From positions 868,001 through 932,000 of the forward strand of contig OOIN01000008.1 of NCBI GenBank assembly GCA_900323505.1: a stretch of 64,000 bases of DNA. The letters run 5' to 3'. Source of the stretch: Ustilago trichophora (taxonomy: Eukaryota; Basidiomycota; Ustilaginomycetes; Ustilaginales; Ustilaginaceae). This document shows positions 10,213 through 19,925 of the stretch, piece after piece (positions within the stretch are counted from its first letter, which is position 1; each line of letters starts with the position of its first letter). Both the position numbers and the translations under genes were made by a program. A model generated the notes under the pieces. The model was given only the letters and a program-made list of their open reading frames with translations. It made no database searches and was not told where the DNA came from.

Positions 10213-12483
10213 ATGTTACGACCTTTCGATTCCGATCTGCCGCTCTCCCTGCTGCCTCCAGCTACCAACGACAAAAATGTCGACACTGCCCAGTTGCTCG
10301 AATTTATCACCTGTCTGTTCAATCCCCACATTCAAGATGGCTTCTACGTACAGATCTGGATCTCTATGGGACTCGTCATAACCTTAACTATCCCGGCGAG
10401 CTTTGTAGTCGCCCGCCGCATCTTGCAGCGCCGAGCTTGGTTCCTCAAGATCTGGCCCGTCGCCAGTGGCACTTTCGTCATTCCTAACTCAGTCATGGCC
10501 TTCCTTGCTTGTCAAGCGGTCTTTGCCATCGCATGGAGCGCTTACGCCTATATAACGGTCCAATACTATCGCATCCAAGCCTTCCAGCGACACTATTTTC
10601 TGTGGAAGATCCTCGTATGGTTTCCTCTCTGGCTCGGAGGCTGGTGGACCGCATTCGGCGTCCTCAGCGCTTTCCCGGACGCTTTGACGCTCAAAAAGGA
10701 GGGCAGTCGACCAAGGCTCATTTTGAGCCCTTTGGCTTTCAACATCGCTTGCTACTTTGTGCCTTTCTTGCAGCTAGCCAGCATTCTTCCTCCTGCCATC
10801 TTAGCAGCTCGCACGCAAAACACCGCCTTTGATGATTTTCACGTTTGGCGACGCGCTGCCGAATTTGCTCAAAGAGGCCCTATCCCGGATGCCATGTTTT
10901 CAACGATCCATGCCAAAGCTCTCGAGCTTTGGCTCGACGTGACCAAGGCATATTGGTACATGGCAATAGCCTTCACTTGCTGGAACGTGTGGGCGTTCAT
11001 TTGCCTGCTCGTGTATGTGCCCGTCGGTGCGCACACACTGTTGCGAATCAGACAGCAGCTGAAGATTGCAAGGACGAAGGAAACTCTTGTCAAGCCTGTC
11101 GTTCACATCTCCTCGGCGCGGAGCGGCTCAAAGGACGCGTGGACCCTCGAAGACCCGCAGCGAGGGGATGTTGTGGACGCTGCGACTAGTCGCGTCTTCC
11201 CTTCAATGAAGGCCGGGGACGCTCGCCCTCAAGTTCGTACAACGGCGGGCAAGACCGTCGAACAACGACGGACCCAGACTCTTGAACGTCTCTACAGAAA
11301 CCTCAACGTTCAGTACTACGGAATCAGCGTGGCCATCATCTGCTTCTTCGCTTCTTCCTCCGTCTATGCTATCGCTGCTTATGATGGCGCCCGCAACAAC
11401 AAGATTTCTTCGATCAATGTTCTGGGCAATCTTTCGGCCTCGTGGTCAATCTGTTTCTTCGGTTCTTTGATCGTCCTCTGCATCTTCTGGCGTTCCTTCG
11501 ACCCTTCCCTCAGCTTCGACGTCTCGGACGAAGAGCCACTTCCCACGGCCCCACGCTCTATGCTCTTTGCCTTCAAGAATCGTGCTATGTCACTGAGCTC
11601 TGTTGCCCGGAAAGCAGGCTCGGACCAGCAGAATCGTGCATCCCTCCTCGAGGCTGGCGGAAGTCGACCTGGTATTCCGGCATCGCAAAGCCTGCTAGGT
11701 TATTCGAAGGAGGTGGAAGAACCGCTTTCCGCGCAGAGTAAAGACAGCAGTGCAACGCTGTCTCCCACCGAGCAAGCCGAGTCAGCTCAGAGTCTAGCTT
11801 TTGCTTCTTCTACAGGGCTCGGTGATGACGCACAGACGCTCGAAGATACAGAGCCAACAAGCGCCGCAGCAACGGAAGAAGCATACTTTGCCACCCCGTT
11901 CGGCAAGGTCCCCTTCCGCGTACACGGGCGGGTCAAGTCAGACGCCACCAGATCTAGACCTTCTAGTGCCACGACGCGACCAAAGACAGATGTTGAAGAC
12001 TATGAAGAGCTGAACGCTATGCATCATCATCGCAATCTGCTCCGAGATCACGGCTCCATGCACAAACCGTCCGTATCGAGTTTCGGACAGTGGCGCTCGA
12101 ACTGCTCACTGAGCTCAATTTCCTCGGCGAGCACACTCGCAGCATCTCAGCGCGTAAGTCCTTTTAGCAGATTCGAGACCTCAGCGCCGTCAGAAATCAT
12201 CGAGATGAGCCGATCCGAATCGATTCTCGAAGGCACAGGGCTCAGTCCGACCTCGTCACCTGATGCAGGGATGCCGCAGGATCTTCCGATCCTCGACATG
12301 GAAGGGAAGTGTTTGATTCCATCGACATCGCGTCCCACATCATCCCATCGATGCCAAGCTGAGCGACCCAGCAGCAAAGAAGGCATCGAAGGGGCCAATC
12401 CTGAAGATGCGCACGCCGAAGCATCAATGCAAGCAAGCATCGCACACATCGTCGACAAAACACCGTCGACGACAGACATTTAA
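10213..12483 (+). CDS. Unrecognised membrane protein with seven predicted spans and a long Ser-rich tail
   Basis: 756 residues from the first ATG of the frame (10213); upstream the frame is open only from a TTG. I do not recognise the family. Hydrophobic segments lie at about 48-67, 88-116, 130-153, 169-197, 248-273, 369-390 and 403-426. Charge bias (RRILQRR after span 1, LKKEGSRPR after span 3, a basic loop of about 95 residues between spans 5 and 6) fits an outside N-terminus and a cytoplasmic C-terminus. The last 330 residues are Ser/Thr/Pro-rich and look disordered, with many possible phosphorylation sites. This resembles the layout of a G-protein-coupled receptor, but no receptor family motif is evident. 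It is convergent with the ankyrin gene. Confidence 0.8.
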   Translation: MLRPFDSDLPLSLLPPATNDKNVDTAQLLEFITCLFNPHIQDGFYVQIWISMGLVITLTIPASFVVARRILQRRAWFLKIWPVASGTFVIPNSVMAFLACQAVFAIAWSAYAYITVQYYRIQAFQRHYFLWKILVWFPLWLGGWWTAFGVLSAFPDALTLKKEGSRPRLILSPLAFNIACYFVPFLQLASILPPAILAARTQNTAFDDFHVWRRAAEFAQRGPIPDAMFSTIHAKALELWLDVTKAYWYMAIAFTCWNVWAFICLLVYVPVGAHTLLRIRQQLKIARTKETLVKPVVHISSARSGSKDAWTLEDPQRGDVVDAATSRVFPSMKAGDARPQVRTTAGKTVEQRRTQTLERLYRNLNVQYYGISVAIICFFASSSVYAIAAYDGARNNKISSINVLGNLSASWSICFFGSLIVLCIFWRSFDPSLSFDVSDEEPLPTAPRSMLFAFKNRAMSLSSVARKAGSDQQNRASLLEAGGSRPGIPASQSLLGYSKEVEEPLSAQSKDSSATLSPTEQAESAQSLAFASSTGLGDDAQTLEDTEPTSAAATEEAYFATPFGKVPFRVHGRVKSDATRSRPSSATTRPKTDVEDYEELNAMHHHRNLLRDHGSMHKPSVSSFGQWRSNCSLSSISSASTLAASQRVSPFSRFETSAPSEIIEMSRSESILEGTGLSPTSSPDAGMPQDLPILDMEGKCLIPSTSRPTSSHRCQAERPSSKEGIEGANPEDAHAEASMQASIAHIVDKTPSTTDI

Positions 12484-12831
12484 TCGTACTAACGCCGGTA
12501 CGATCGTTCTTGGACATCGTGTGCACCAGTTTCTTTACCGTCCCTTCCATCGGAAACTTTCGATTTCACTGTGTGGCTGACTTCGCTTGGCCGCCGAGCA
12601 CGCTCTTTCCCTATTCCCGTCATTCCGCTACACTGTCTTTCTTCATCTACAGAGCATCAAGGCATACTCACACTCTTTCCCTCCAATGGATGTGTTGATG
12701 TCCGGTGTGACTGATCCGGTTGAAAAACGCAACTTGTGACAGTATTGAGACATTGCGTTTGGCACATTGGTATAGTGATGGCCGTTCCATCATTGGCCGA
12801 AGAAGCTGTACAATCTTGCATGCTCGTGAGC
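12484..12831. other. Convergent 3' region, 7-span protein / ankyrin protein
   Basis: About 350 bp between two stop codons; it should contain both 3' UTRs. No feature recognised. Confidence 0.5.
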
Positions 12832-13566
12832 CTATGCCGTGTCAGCGGCATTGGAGTTGCCAGGCAAGCTCATACCCTCGACAATTTGACGCAGAACCGA
12901 CTCGCCGACGAGGGTGCGCAATTCATCCTCTGGGTCGAATCCTTCCCGCTCGGCCCTTGTCATGATCTCTCCGACTCTCGCCATAAGCTGCTCTGTTTGT
13001 GCATCGAGTCTGGCATCCTCTGCGGCCTGTTCCTCAGGTGTCAATTCGGTCGCTCGGGGGACGCCGTTCTCATCTTCGTCCACGGCGGCTGCGGCTGCGT
13101 CGTCATTCTCATCATCTTGCTGCTCCAATGACTCCCCTGTGACGGAAGCGATGTACTGCGCCAGCTCCACATGCTCGTTCTCCAGCGCTTGCTGTGCCGG
13201 TGTGAGCCCCTCCGAGTTCTTGTGCTGAGCGTCGGCCTTGAACTCCTCAATCAGGCAGCGCGCGCTTTCGACCGTCTCGCAGACGAACAGTGGTGTGTCC
13301 AGATCAGAATCCGTCGTGTTGACAGCATTCGAAGGCGCAGAAGGATGCGTGAGGAGGTACCGGAGGATCTCCAAGTGTCCGTAGGATGCAGCGGCATGCA
13401 AAGGAGTGTAGGTGAACTCGTCCGCGGCGACGGGAGAGATACCCTCGACATCAACACGCTCCTTGACACGTTCGAGATCTCCTTCTCCGGCAGCTATCCA
13501 AATGTTCTTCCCTGCCGAAGAAGCGGCAACTGCCGAGGGTCGGTCAAGACTTGTCGGTACTGGCAT
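12832..13566 (-). CDS. Small ankyrin-repeat protein
   Basis: 244 residues from the ATG at 13564-13566 (good A at -3); the open frame continues upstream only from a TTG. The N-terminal half has ankyrin repeats: NIWIAAGEGDLERVKE, then TPLHAAASYGHLEILRYLL, then a degenerate repeat TPLFVCETVESARCLIEEF, and TPAQQALENEHVELAQYIA. The C-terminal half is acidic and helical (a run EQQDDENDDAAAAAVDEDE, then TPEEQAAEDARLDAQTEQLM). The layout resembles small fungal ankyrin proteins such as Yar1, a ribosomal protein chaperone, but identity cannot be fixed from motifs alone. Probably cytosolic or nuclear. It is divergent from ELF1 with about 320 bp between starts. Confidence 0.85.
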   Translation of the reverse strand: MPVPTSLDRPSAVAASSAGKNIWIAAGEGDLERVKERVDVEGISPVAADEFTYTPLHAAASYGHLEILRYLLTHPSAPSNAVNTTDSDLDTPLFVCETVESARCLIEEFKADAQHKNSEGLTPAQQALENEHVELAQYIASVTGESLEQQDDENDDAAAAAVDEDENGVPRATELTPEEQAAEDARLDAQTEQLMARVGEIMTRAEREGFDPEDELRTLVGESVLRQIVEGMSLPGNSNAADTA

Positions 13567-13886
13567 CTTGTATGCTCTTCTGTGGTGTGGAATCCGTTCT
13601 TGTGACCGAGTGTCGCGTGATGAGGGTGGCAAGGTAGCAGTGTTGGACAGTCGAGCGTCAGAGAAGGTTTTGAGGAGCTCAGCTGCAGTCCGAGAAGCTC
13701 AAATTTGAATTATGTCTTGCTTACTAAGCTAAAGAAATCTGCGGAAGTCGGTCAAAGTTTGTGCGGGGTGGTGGCGACATCATCAGCAACTTTTGACATT
13801 TGCGCAATTTCCGCCTTTGCACCACAGCTTCTTATCGTTGCCTTGACTCTATCGTGGGCCCGCGTCACAGTCGCTGCAACTTCAAG
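13567..13886. other. Divergent intergenic region, ankyrin protein / ELF1
   Basis: About 320 bp serving as a shared promoter for two oppositely transcribed genes. No TATA box or repeat recognised. Confidence 0.5.
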
Positions 13887-14332
13887 ATGGGAAAGAGAAA
13901 GTCGTCAAGTAAGAAGCCTGGTGGCTCCAAGAGGCCACCTCCGCTCGGTAAGTTACATCTCACAGTTGCGAAGATTGGAGTGATGCACGCAAAACTGACC
14001 TGTTCTCCAATCTGGTGCTATTCATATAACAGATACGGTCTTCACATGCCTCTTCTGCAACCACGAAAAAGCTGTCTCCTGCAAGATGTAAGTCCGAGCT
14101 CATAAGCGAACAGATGCTGTCGAGCTCCAAATATGCTGACCAGATCCTCCTACATAATCGACATCCTGACACGACGCCCAACAGTGACGAGAAGGCAAGA
14201 ATCGGATACCTCTCATGCAAGATCTGCGGTCAGAAGTTCTCAGCAGACACGAATCCCTTGGATCAGCCCATCGACGTCTACTCGCTATGGATCGACGCTT
14301 GTGAGGATGTTGCAAACGAACAGGACCGCTAA
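13887..14332 (+). CDS. ELF1: Transcription elongation factor 1 homolog (two introns)
   Basis: Elf1/ELOF1 zinc-ribbon elongation factor, 87 residues, join 13887..13947, 14033..14087 and 14185..14332. It begins [13 protein letters not shown], a basic tail typical of the family. A zinc ribbon follows with CLFC in exon 2 and CKIC in exon 3, and then the conserved [13 protein letters not shown] segment. Both introns (13948-14032 and 14088-14184) have GTAAGT donors and AG acceptors; splicing keeps the frame through [16 protein letters not shown], the expected family order. It binds RNA polymerase II and supports elongation through chromatin and transcription-coupled repair. An SNF2 protein of the Rad26-like group lies 5.6 kb away, probably coincidentally. 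Confidence 0.95.
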
Positions 14333-16776
14333 TCCTCTCCTACTGGTTCGGCCCCATTTACTTGCAACTTCGATGAGCTCGATTCGCCCATCCGACGGCC
14401 CGAGGACGTCACGATCACCTCAACACATTGAACGTCATTTTCCGCTTCGCCACGCCGCAACTCTGAGCTGCTTTGACGCCAACACTCGAGCTTCCTGGTC
14501 CATCTTGTTGTTCACCAACTCACAGCTCCACCATCAATCCTTGCGCATCCGTGCTTTTCGCCATCTTCCGGCTCCGTGTATACCGCCTCTGTACTTCTAA
14601 TGCAATGCCTCCCGCTCTCAGAACACGCACGCACATATTCTCCGATCGAAAGTCGCACTGTACCTGATCGTCAATTGGCGGACCGTCTGTCTGGTGTATC
14701 GGGGTAAGATTGCTCATCGGGCGGATCAATCGTCATTCACAGGCTACAGTCTGGCTGACATGGGTGTGTTCAGAAAAGACCCAGGCCCAATATCGCCATC
14801 TCATCGCCATTCCAACAGGAAGGAACAGCGCTGTTATGGGTGGGCGCTCTCGTTAGATTTGCTCGAGCACAAGTCTTGGCTGCAGGATGAGGGTGGGCCC
14901 TTTTCGCTCCGCTGCAGGACAATGTGGATTCAGCTGACTGGATCAACTCTCTAGGTCGCCGGCACAGGCCGTACTGGATGGTACTTTGTACTCGAAGCTC
15001 TGTTGTCCGCCGGTCGTCATGACCAAGCGAATGCCATCATGCCCTAATGCAAGCATGGGTTGAGCACAGCTATTTGGGGTTGACCGGCGTAAACCTTTGT
15101 TCGGTCGCAACAGAGCTGAGTTTGCATGAATGTCACAACCACGCTGCCAATATCTGTCCGGATCATTTGCGGCGACACTATCGCAGTAGTTGACCGAGAC
15201 CTAGGCGAGCACAGCCAGTCGTCATCAACATCAACAACACCTTGACGGATGCTGCAGCCCGACTTTTGCACTCTAGGATCAGATATGCTTGTGTTCGACG
15301 GTGTACAGCCTTTTTGGGCAGGTGAGGCGCTATAGAGAAGGTGTTTGGTGACAGATTGACACGAGGTCTCTCTTCCGACGAAGGACAGCCGAACTCTACC
15401 AACGCGTGTGTATTTCACTGGGCTTGCGTGCACTCCAGCGGCATTTGAGCTACTTGGCAACGGAGCTGTGCGCTCAGGGTCTTTGCGAAGGACCCACCGA
15501 CCCTTTTGAGCAAATCGGCGATCCACACATCTTCACCAACCTCGTCCGAAGCGCGAAAAACCGGATCACGAGCTGCAAGCTATATGGTCCGCTGCTTGAT
15601 GATGAAAGCCACACAAGCTTGCGCTCCGAATCACCCGACAGAAACGATTTGAAAGCATTCGAGGAGTTGGATGCAGCAGATCGAAGCCTACATCGACCTG
15701 CAGGACGAATTTGAATTGCTACGGCTTGAATTCCGCCTGCATCCAACCCCTATCGCGGTGCCATTACGACATTTCACACCCAACAGAACAGCGACGCGCG
15801 TTTGGGGGAAGGGAAGGGTCTCTGAGTCGATCTGCTCGGATAAGAGAGCAAAAGAATGAAATCGAAGCACAGCCTCATTTTGACCTCGCGGCCAACGGAT
15901 GAAGCAAACACACAACTCCCTCTCTCATTATTTGTGCGCAAAGCACAGTTTGCTGCACGCTTCGGCATCGTTGTAAAGTATGTACAGTACTGTATGGACT
16001 CTGCAGAGACCAAGAGTGTCGCAGGCACTCACTTGGATCGTTCTTTCCGCTTCCCCGTTTGAATTGAAAATAGAAAAATCGCATTGCCGTGTCTCTGAAA
16101 ATCACGGGTCCAGGGGCGCGCAAAGGTCGCAAGTCTCAGATGAGTGGCCAGGTGCGCCGAAGAAAGAAGAATCGAAGGAAAAAGAAAACCCAAAACACAA
16201 AGAGAGAGGTGGCCCCTGCGGCGCGTCCGCGGGCCACAGAGAGAGAGAGAGAGAGAGATTTCATCGCCATCCTCCTCGTATAGCGGGACAAATGGCTCAA
16301 CTTCTATCTCGCGAGCACTGCGCCATTCCGCCCCGTTCGGCGTGCTGTACCGCCTTGATCGTGTCCGTCTATCTGCGCATGCTTACACTCAGGCACATGG
16401 CACATCTCCGGAAAAGCTTCGTAATGCAGGCAGAAGGGCGTCTCGGGGTCTGCTCACAAACATTGGATTGGCACGGAGGATTGATAGGCAAAGTTCATGG
16501 TGGTATTGCAAGACCAAAAGAAAGAGCAGATGCAATCCGGCTTCCAAAAAGGAAAAGCTCGGAAGAGCGAATCATAGAAACGAAACGAAAGTGACGGTTG
16601 GTTTTAGTCAAGTATGGACAGGCAACATGATGATGTTTGAAGTAGAAGAAAGCGAAAGTAAGAGGCGAACGGAACAAGGCAGGTAGGAGGTCAAACGGGG
16701 GGTAAAATCGCCTTTGCAAGGTTCGTCGATCCATCTTGAATTCCTGATACCAGGAAAAGATGGTTGGCTAGGCCAT
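14333..16776. other. Gene-poor stretch with no recognised gene
   Basis: About 2.4 kb. Open frames (15044-15526 reverse; 15406-15714, 15980-16594 and 16144-16686 forward) overlap in several frames and match no family I know. A short GA microsatellite lies at 16238-16258. A spliced or effector-like gene here cannot be excluded. Confidence 0.4.
16238..16258. repeat. Short GA microsatellite
   Basis: About ten uninterrupted AG dinucleotides in a purine-rich stretch of the gene-poor region. Confidence 0.8.
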
Positions 16777-17421
16777 TTAAAGGAAGGGAAGGAGGGCACC
16801 GGCAAGGGCGATGACGGAGAGACCGGCGGTGGCGGGCGAGAAGGCAGCAGCGGCGTTGGGGGCGCGGGTCGAGGTCTGAGCGGGAGCCGAGCCGGTAGAG
16901 GAAGCGCTCTGGCTGGCGGAGGTCGAGGCACGCGACGAAGAGGCAGCGGCCGAGCTGGAGCTGGAGCTGGCGGCGGCCGACGAGGACGAAGCACGCGAAG
17001 AGGTGGCAGAGGCCGACGAGGAAGAGGCAGCGCTCGACGAGGCGGAGGCAGAGCTGCTGGCCGAAGCAGCGCCGTTCAGGCAGGCGCTGTTCGACGAGGG
17101 AAGGACAACAAGGGGCGAAGCGTAGTTGGTGGTACCAGTGCCGTCGCTGATGGCAATGGTGATGTTGGTGCCCGAGGCGACATCGACGTTCCAGACGTAG
17201 CTGCCCGAGGCGCCGGTCTGGTCGGGAAGGCTCTTGATGGGGGCAGCAGAGACCTGGCCACCGGGGAGGATGAAGATGCGGACAGTGCCCTCAGCGTTGG
17301 ACCACTGGAGGGAAGCGGGAGTGCACTGGGTGATCGAAGGGGGGGTGTTGATGACGGGGAGAGCAGCGGCAGCGGCAGCGAAGACAACGGCACCAGCGGC
17401 GGCGGAGGCGATCTTGACCAT
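16777..17421 (-). CDS. GPI-anchored Ser/Ala-rich cell-wall protein with Kre9/Knh1-like N-domain
   Basis: 214 residues from the ATG at 17419-17421. The layout is that of a GPI-anchored wall or membrane protein. A signal peptide (about 1-20, MVKIASAAAGAVVFAAAAAA) is followed by a domain of about 100 residues (TPPSITQCTPASLQWSN, then IFILPGG, then YVWNVDVASGTNITI). That domain resembles the Ser-Thr-rich GPI-anchored/Kre9-Knh1 family N-domain. A low-complexity Ser/Ala tract of about 70 residues, likely heavily O-mannosylated, comes next, and the protein ends in a short hydrophobic tail (AGLSVIALAGALLPFL) for GPI attachment. The frame extends upstream to 17658 but that part looks like leader. A role in wall structure is inferred from the family. 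A TATA-like box lies about 130 bp before the ATG. Confidence 0.88.
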   Translation of the reverse strand: MVKIASAAAGAVVFAAAAAALPVINTPPSITQCTPASLQWSNAEGTVRIFILPGGQVSAAPIKSLPDQTGASGSYVWNVDVASGTNITIAISDGTGTTNYASPLVVLPSSNSACLNGAASASSSASASSSAASSSSASATSSRASSSSAAASSSSSSAAASSSRASTSASQSASSTGSAPAQTSTRAPNAAAAFSPATAGLSVIALAGALLPFL

Positions 17422-17552
17422 TTTGGAAGATGTGTGAGGGTTGTGGTTAAAAGGGAGGAGGGAAATGGGCGAATGTGAGGCAAGCAAAAGGGTGGATGCG
17501 ATGAGAGTTAGGTGGAAAGAACAGACGGATGGACGCTGGGAGATGGGATGGC

Positions 17553-17559
17553 ATATATA
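17553..17559 (-). promoter_or_regulatory. Candidate TATA box of the GPI-anchored protein gene
   Basis: The reverse strand reads GTATATATGCC about 130 bp upstream of the ATG at 17421, a plausible TATA position. Assigned by sequence and distance only. Confidence 0.45.
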
Positions 17560-18414
17560 CTCTGGCAGAGGGACGGCACAGAGCGGCAGAGAGAGGAACG
17601 GGCAAAGGCAGGGAGGAGACTTAGAGGGGATTCTGAGGGACAAGGGTGGATTGCTCAACTCTACAGGTTACAGTCTCCAAACACATCCTGGGCCAGAGGG
17701 GCAGCGCAAGGCGAAATTGCTCGAAAGCATAGGGCGCACAAGCGAGGTCAAGAGGGCCCAGATTTGAGATCGCGCAACCAACTGGCAAATGGCCTGAAAC
17801 AGTGTGCACCGGCCGCCGCGAGCCGTCCAGAGACACACACACTACACTCTCTCTCGCGCATGCACGGCCACACCCAAACTCAGGATTTCGCAGCCTGCTG
17901 CCTCTGAAATCCAAAGAAGCAGAGCGTCCAAAACCCAGCCGCCGATCTTGGCTTGCGGTGGCTCTATCGACTTGGCCGTGATCGCGAAAACTGTTTGTGT
18001 CGTTCGGATATTCGCAAACTTGGCCAACACCGCTAGTGAATGTGGTTACTATCTTTGGCTTTGCTTCGGTTCGATGGGGCTTAGCCAGGGGTCGAACTCA
18101 CATGAAACAACTCGTCACAGATGTCATTTCCTCTCCATAAGAGTTGGTACCTACTGATGCTTTGACTCCAACCAAGCTCGGACCCAGACTGATGTTGTAG
18201 TTAGAGGGGCCCAGAGTTGAGTGCGCAAGGCGGACGGAAACAAAATGCCGCTGCTGTCGACGAATGGACGAGGCAGGTCTTTCTGGACTCTTCTTTCTTC
18301 CATCCTACTGCCGACGACGTGCGCAAATTCTTTCCGTCGCTCCGGAAGGCGTCGGTCAAATCAGACAGTTCGCAAGAAACAGCAGCAACACTGCAACCCT
18401 ACCCTGCAATCTCT

Positions 18415-18536
<122 letters not shown>

Positions 18537-19925
18537 CTTTATTTTCAGATGTTTTTCTCCGTCTCAATTCAGCGGTTGGTCCGCGATACATTCTTCGCTT
18601 TGAGATTTGATGCGCCGAGTCGGCAGCAAGAACTGAGTTAGGCTTCTGTATGCACTCGTGCAGCAGAGGTGACAGATACAGTAAAATTGTGCCATTTGTG
18701 CCATCGCACGCCGTTGCTTTACTATGTACCTGTATAGCATTTAAAGGTTCCTGCGCTGCTCTATGAGCCCAACCCTGAAATCAGCAACGGAATGAGGCTG
18801 TGAAGAAGGACTACATTAGGCCCCGCGACTTTAGGGTCTCCTACAGTAAATTGGCTGCGACGAACGATGCTTGCCCCTGGCTACGCCTGCAAGCCCTGTA
18901 TTGGAGCAATGAAACCTTCGGGCTTGGCTGTTTTCGGGCTTCCTGTGCTCAGGGTCAAATCACGTAGCAAGATCCTTGGCAGTCGGATCGACTCGCTACG
19001 CGGATAAGCTTCATAGGAGAGGCTTAATTTCGGTTAAGATGGACTCATTGCACACCATGAGTGCCCACATGAAAGCCCCAACGAAACCCTTCTTCTGTCA
19101 GTATGGTGCTCATCACGACCTCGTAGAGATCGTGTCCAAAGACCTGCGATGAAGTTTAACGGCCAACGCCTGGTGTGTTGTCTGCTGTGCATAGTACAAC
19201 GATTGCTGGCGGTGCCTTATCTATAGCTCGAATCGTGTTTCTGCAAGAGCAAAGCGACCCTCATCTTCGTCACAAGGCACGGGAGGCCCGATGCAAAGCA
19301 CGGATTGACATTGCAGGATTTGCGTCAGAGCGAACGTTCTTTCTTTGCTCTTGCATTCAGACGGAGGTGGTGGCTTGCCGTGTTTTTGTTTTTCTGACCT
19401 GAACTTCATCACCCTCCTGTCAACGCATTCAATTCCTGGATGATCTTGACTCAGCATGAGAGTCTGACAAGAATATGTACTCTTCACTTGTTTGCGTACA
19501 GACCGCTGTGCACAAGATGACGGTTGCCGGACCTTGCAACATGTTTGCGGAAGTCAAGGCACATAACAATCTTTGTCAGCATTACATAAGCAGTCGAAAG
19601 TCGAATTCATGCCTAGTGGACCCTGAATTTGCTGGAAGCCTCAATTGCTGTTGAACCTTCGATCCACCACGACTGAGCATCTCTGTCATCAACACCATCT
19701 CGACCGACGGTCTACAACGACTACTTGCTTGCAACTTTTCGTACATACTGCCACGGATGCAGCTTTGATGAGACATACCTGAAGGCCCTCAGTACGATCT
19801 ATCGACACCAGTACGGGCACAAGCTCCGCTGCATTGACGCTGCATTGATGGCGTGCAGTTCTGTTCGGAACTCTCAAAGCATCGACCATGCGACCAACCC
19901 CGATGACCATCGCACATGACCGGCT

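Noticed and set aside
15044..15526. 160-codon reverse ORF
   Set aside because: No domain or signal peptide; overlapping ORFs in other frames suggest chance.
16714..17478. 254-codon forward frame opposite the GPI protein
   Set aside because: Gly/Arg/Asp low-complexity read-out of the Ser/Ala codons on the other strand.
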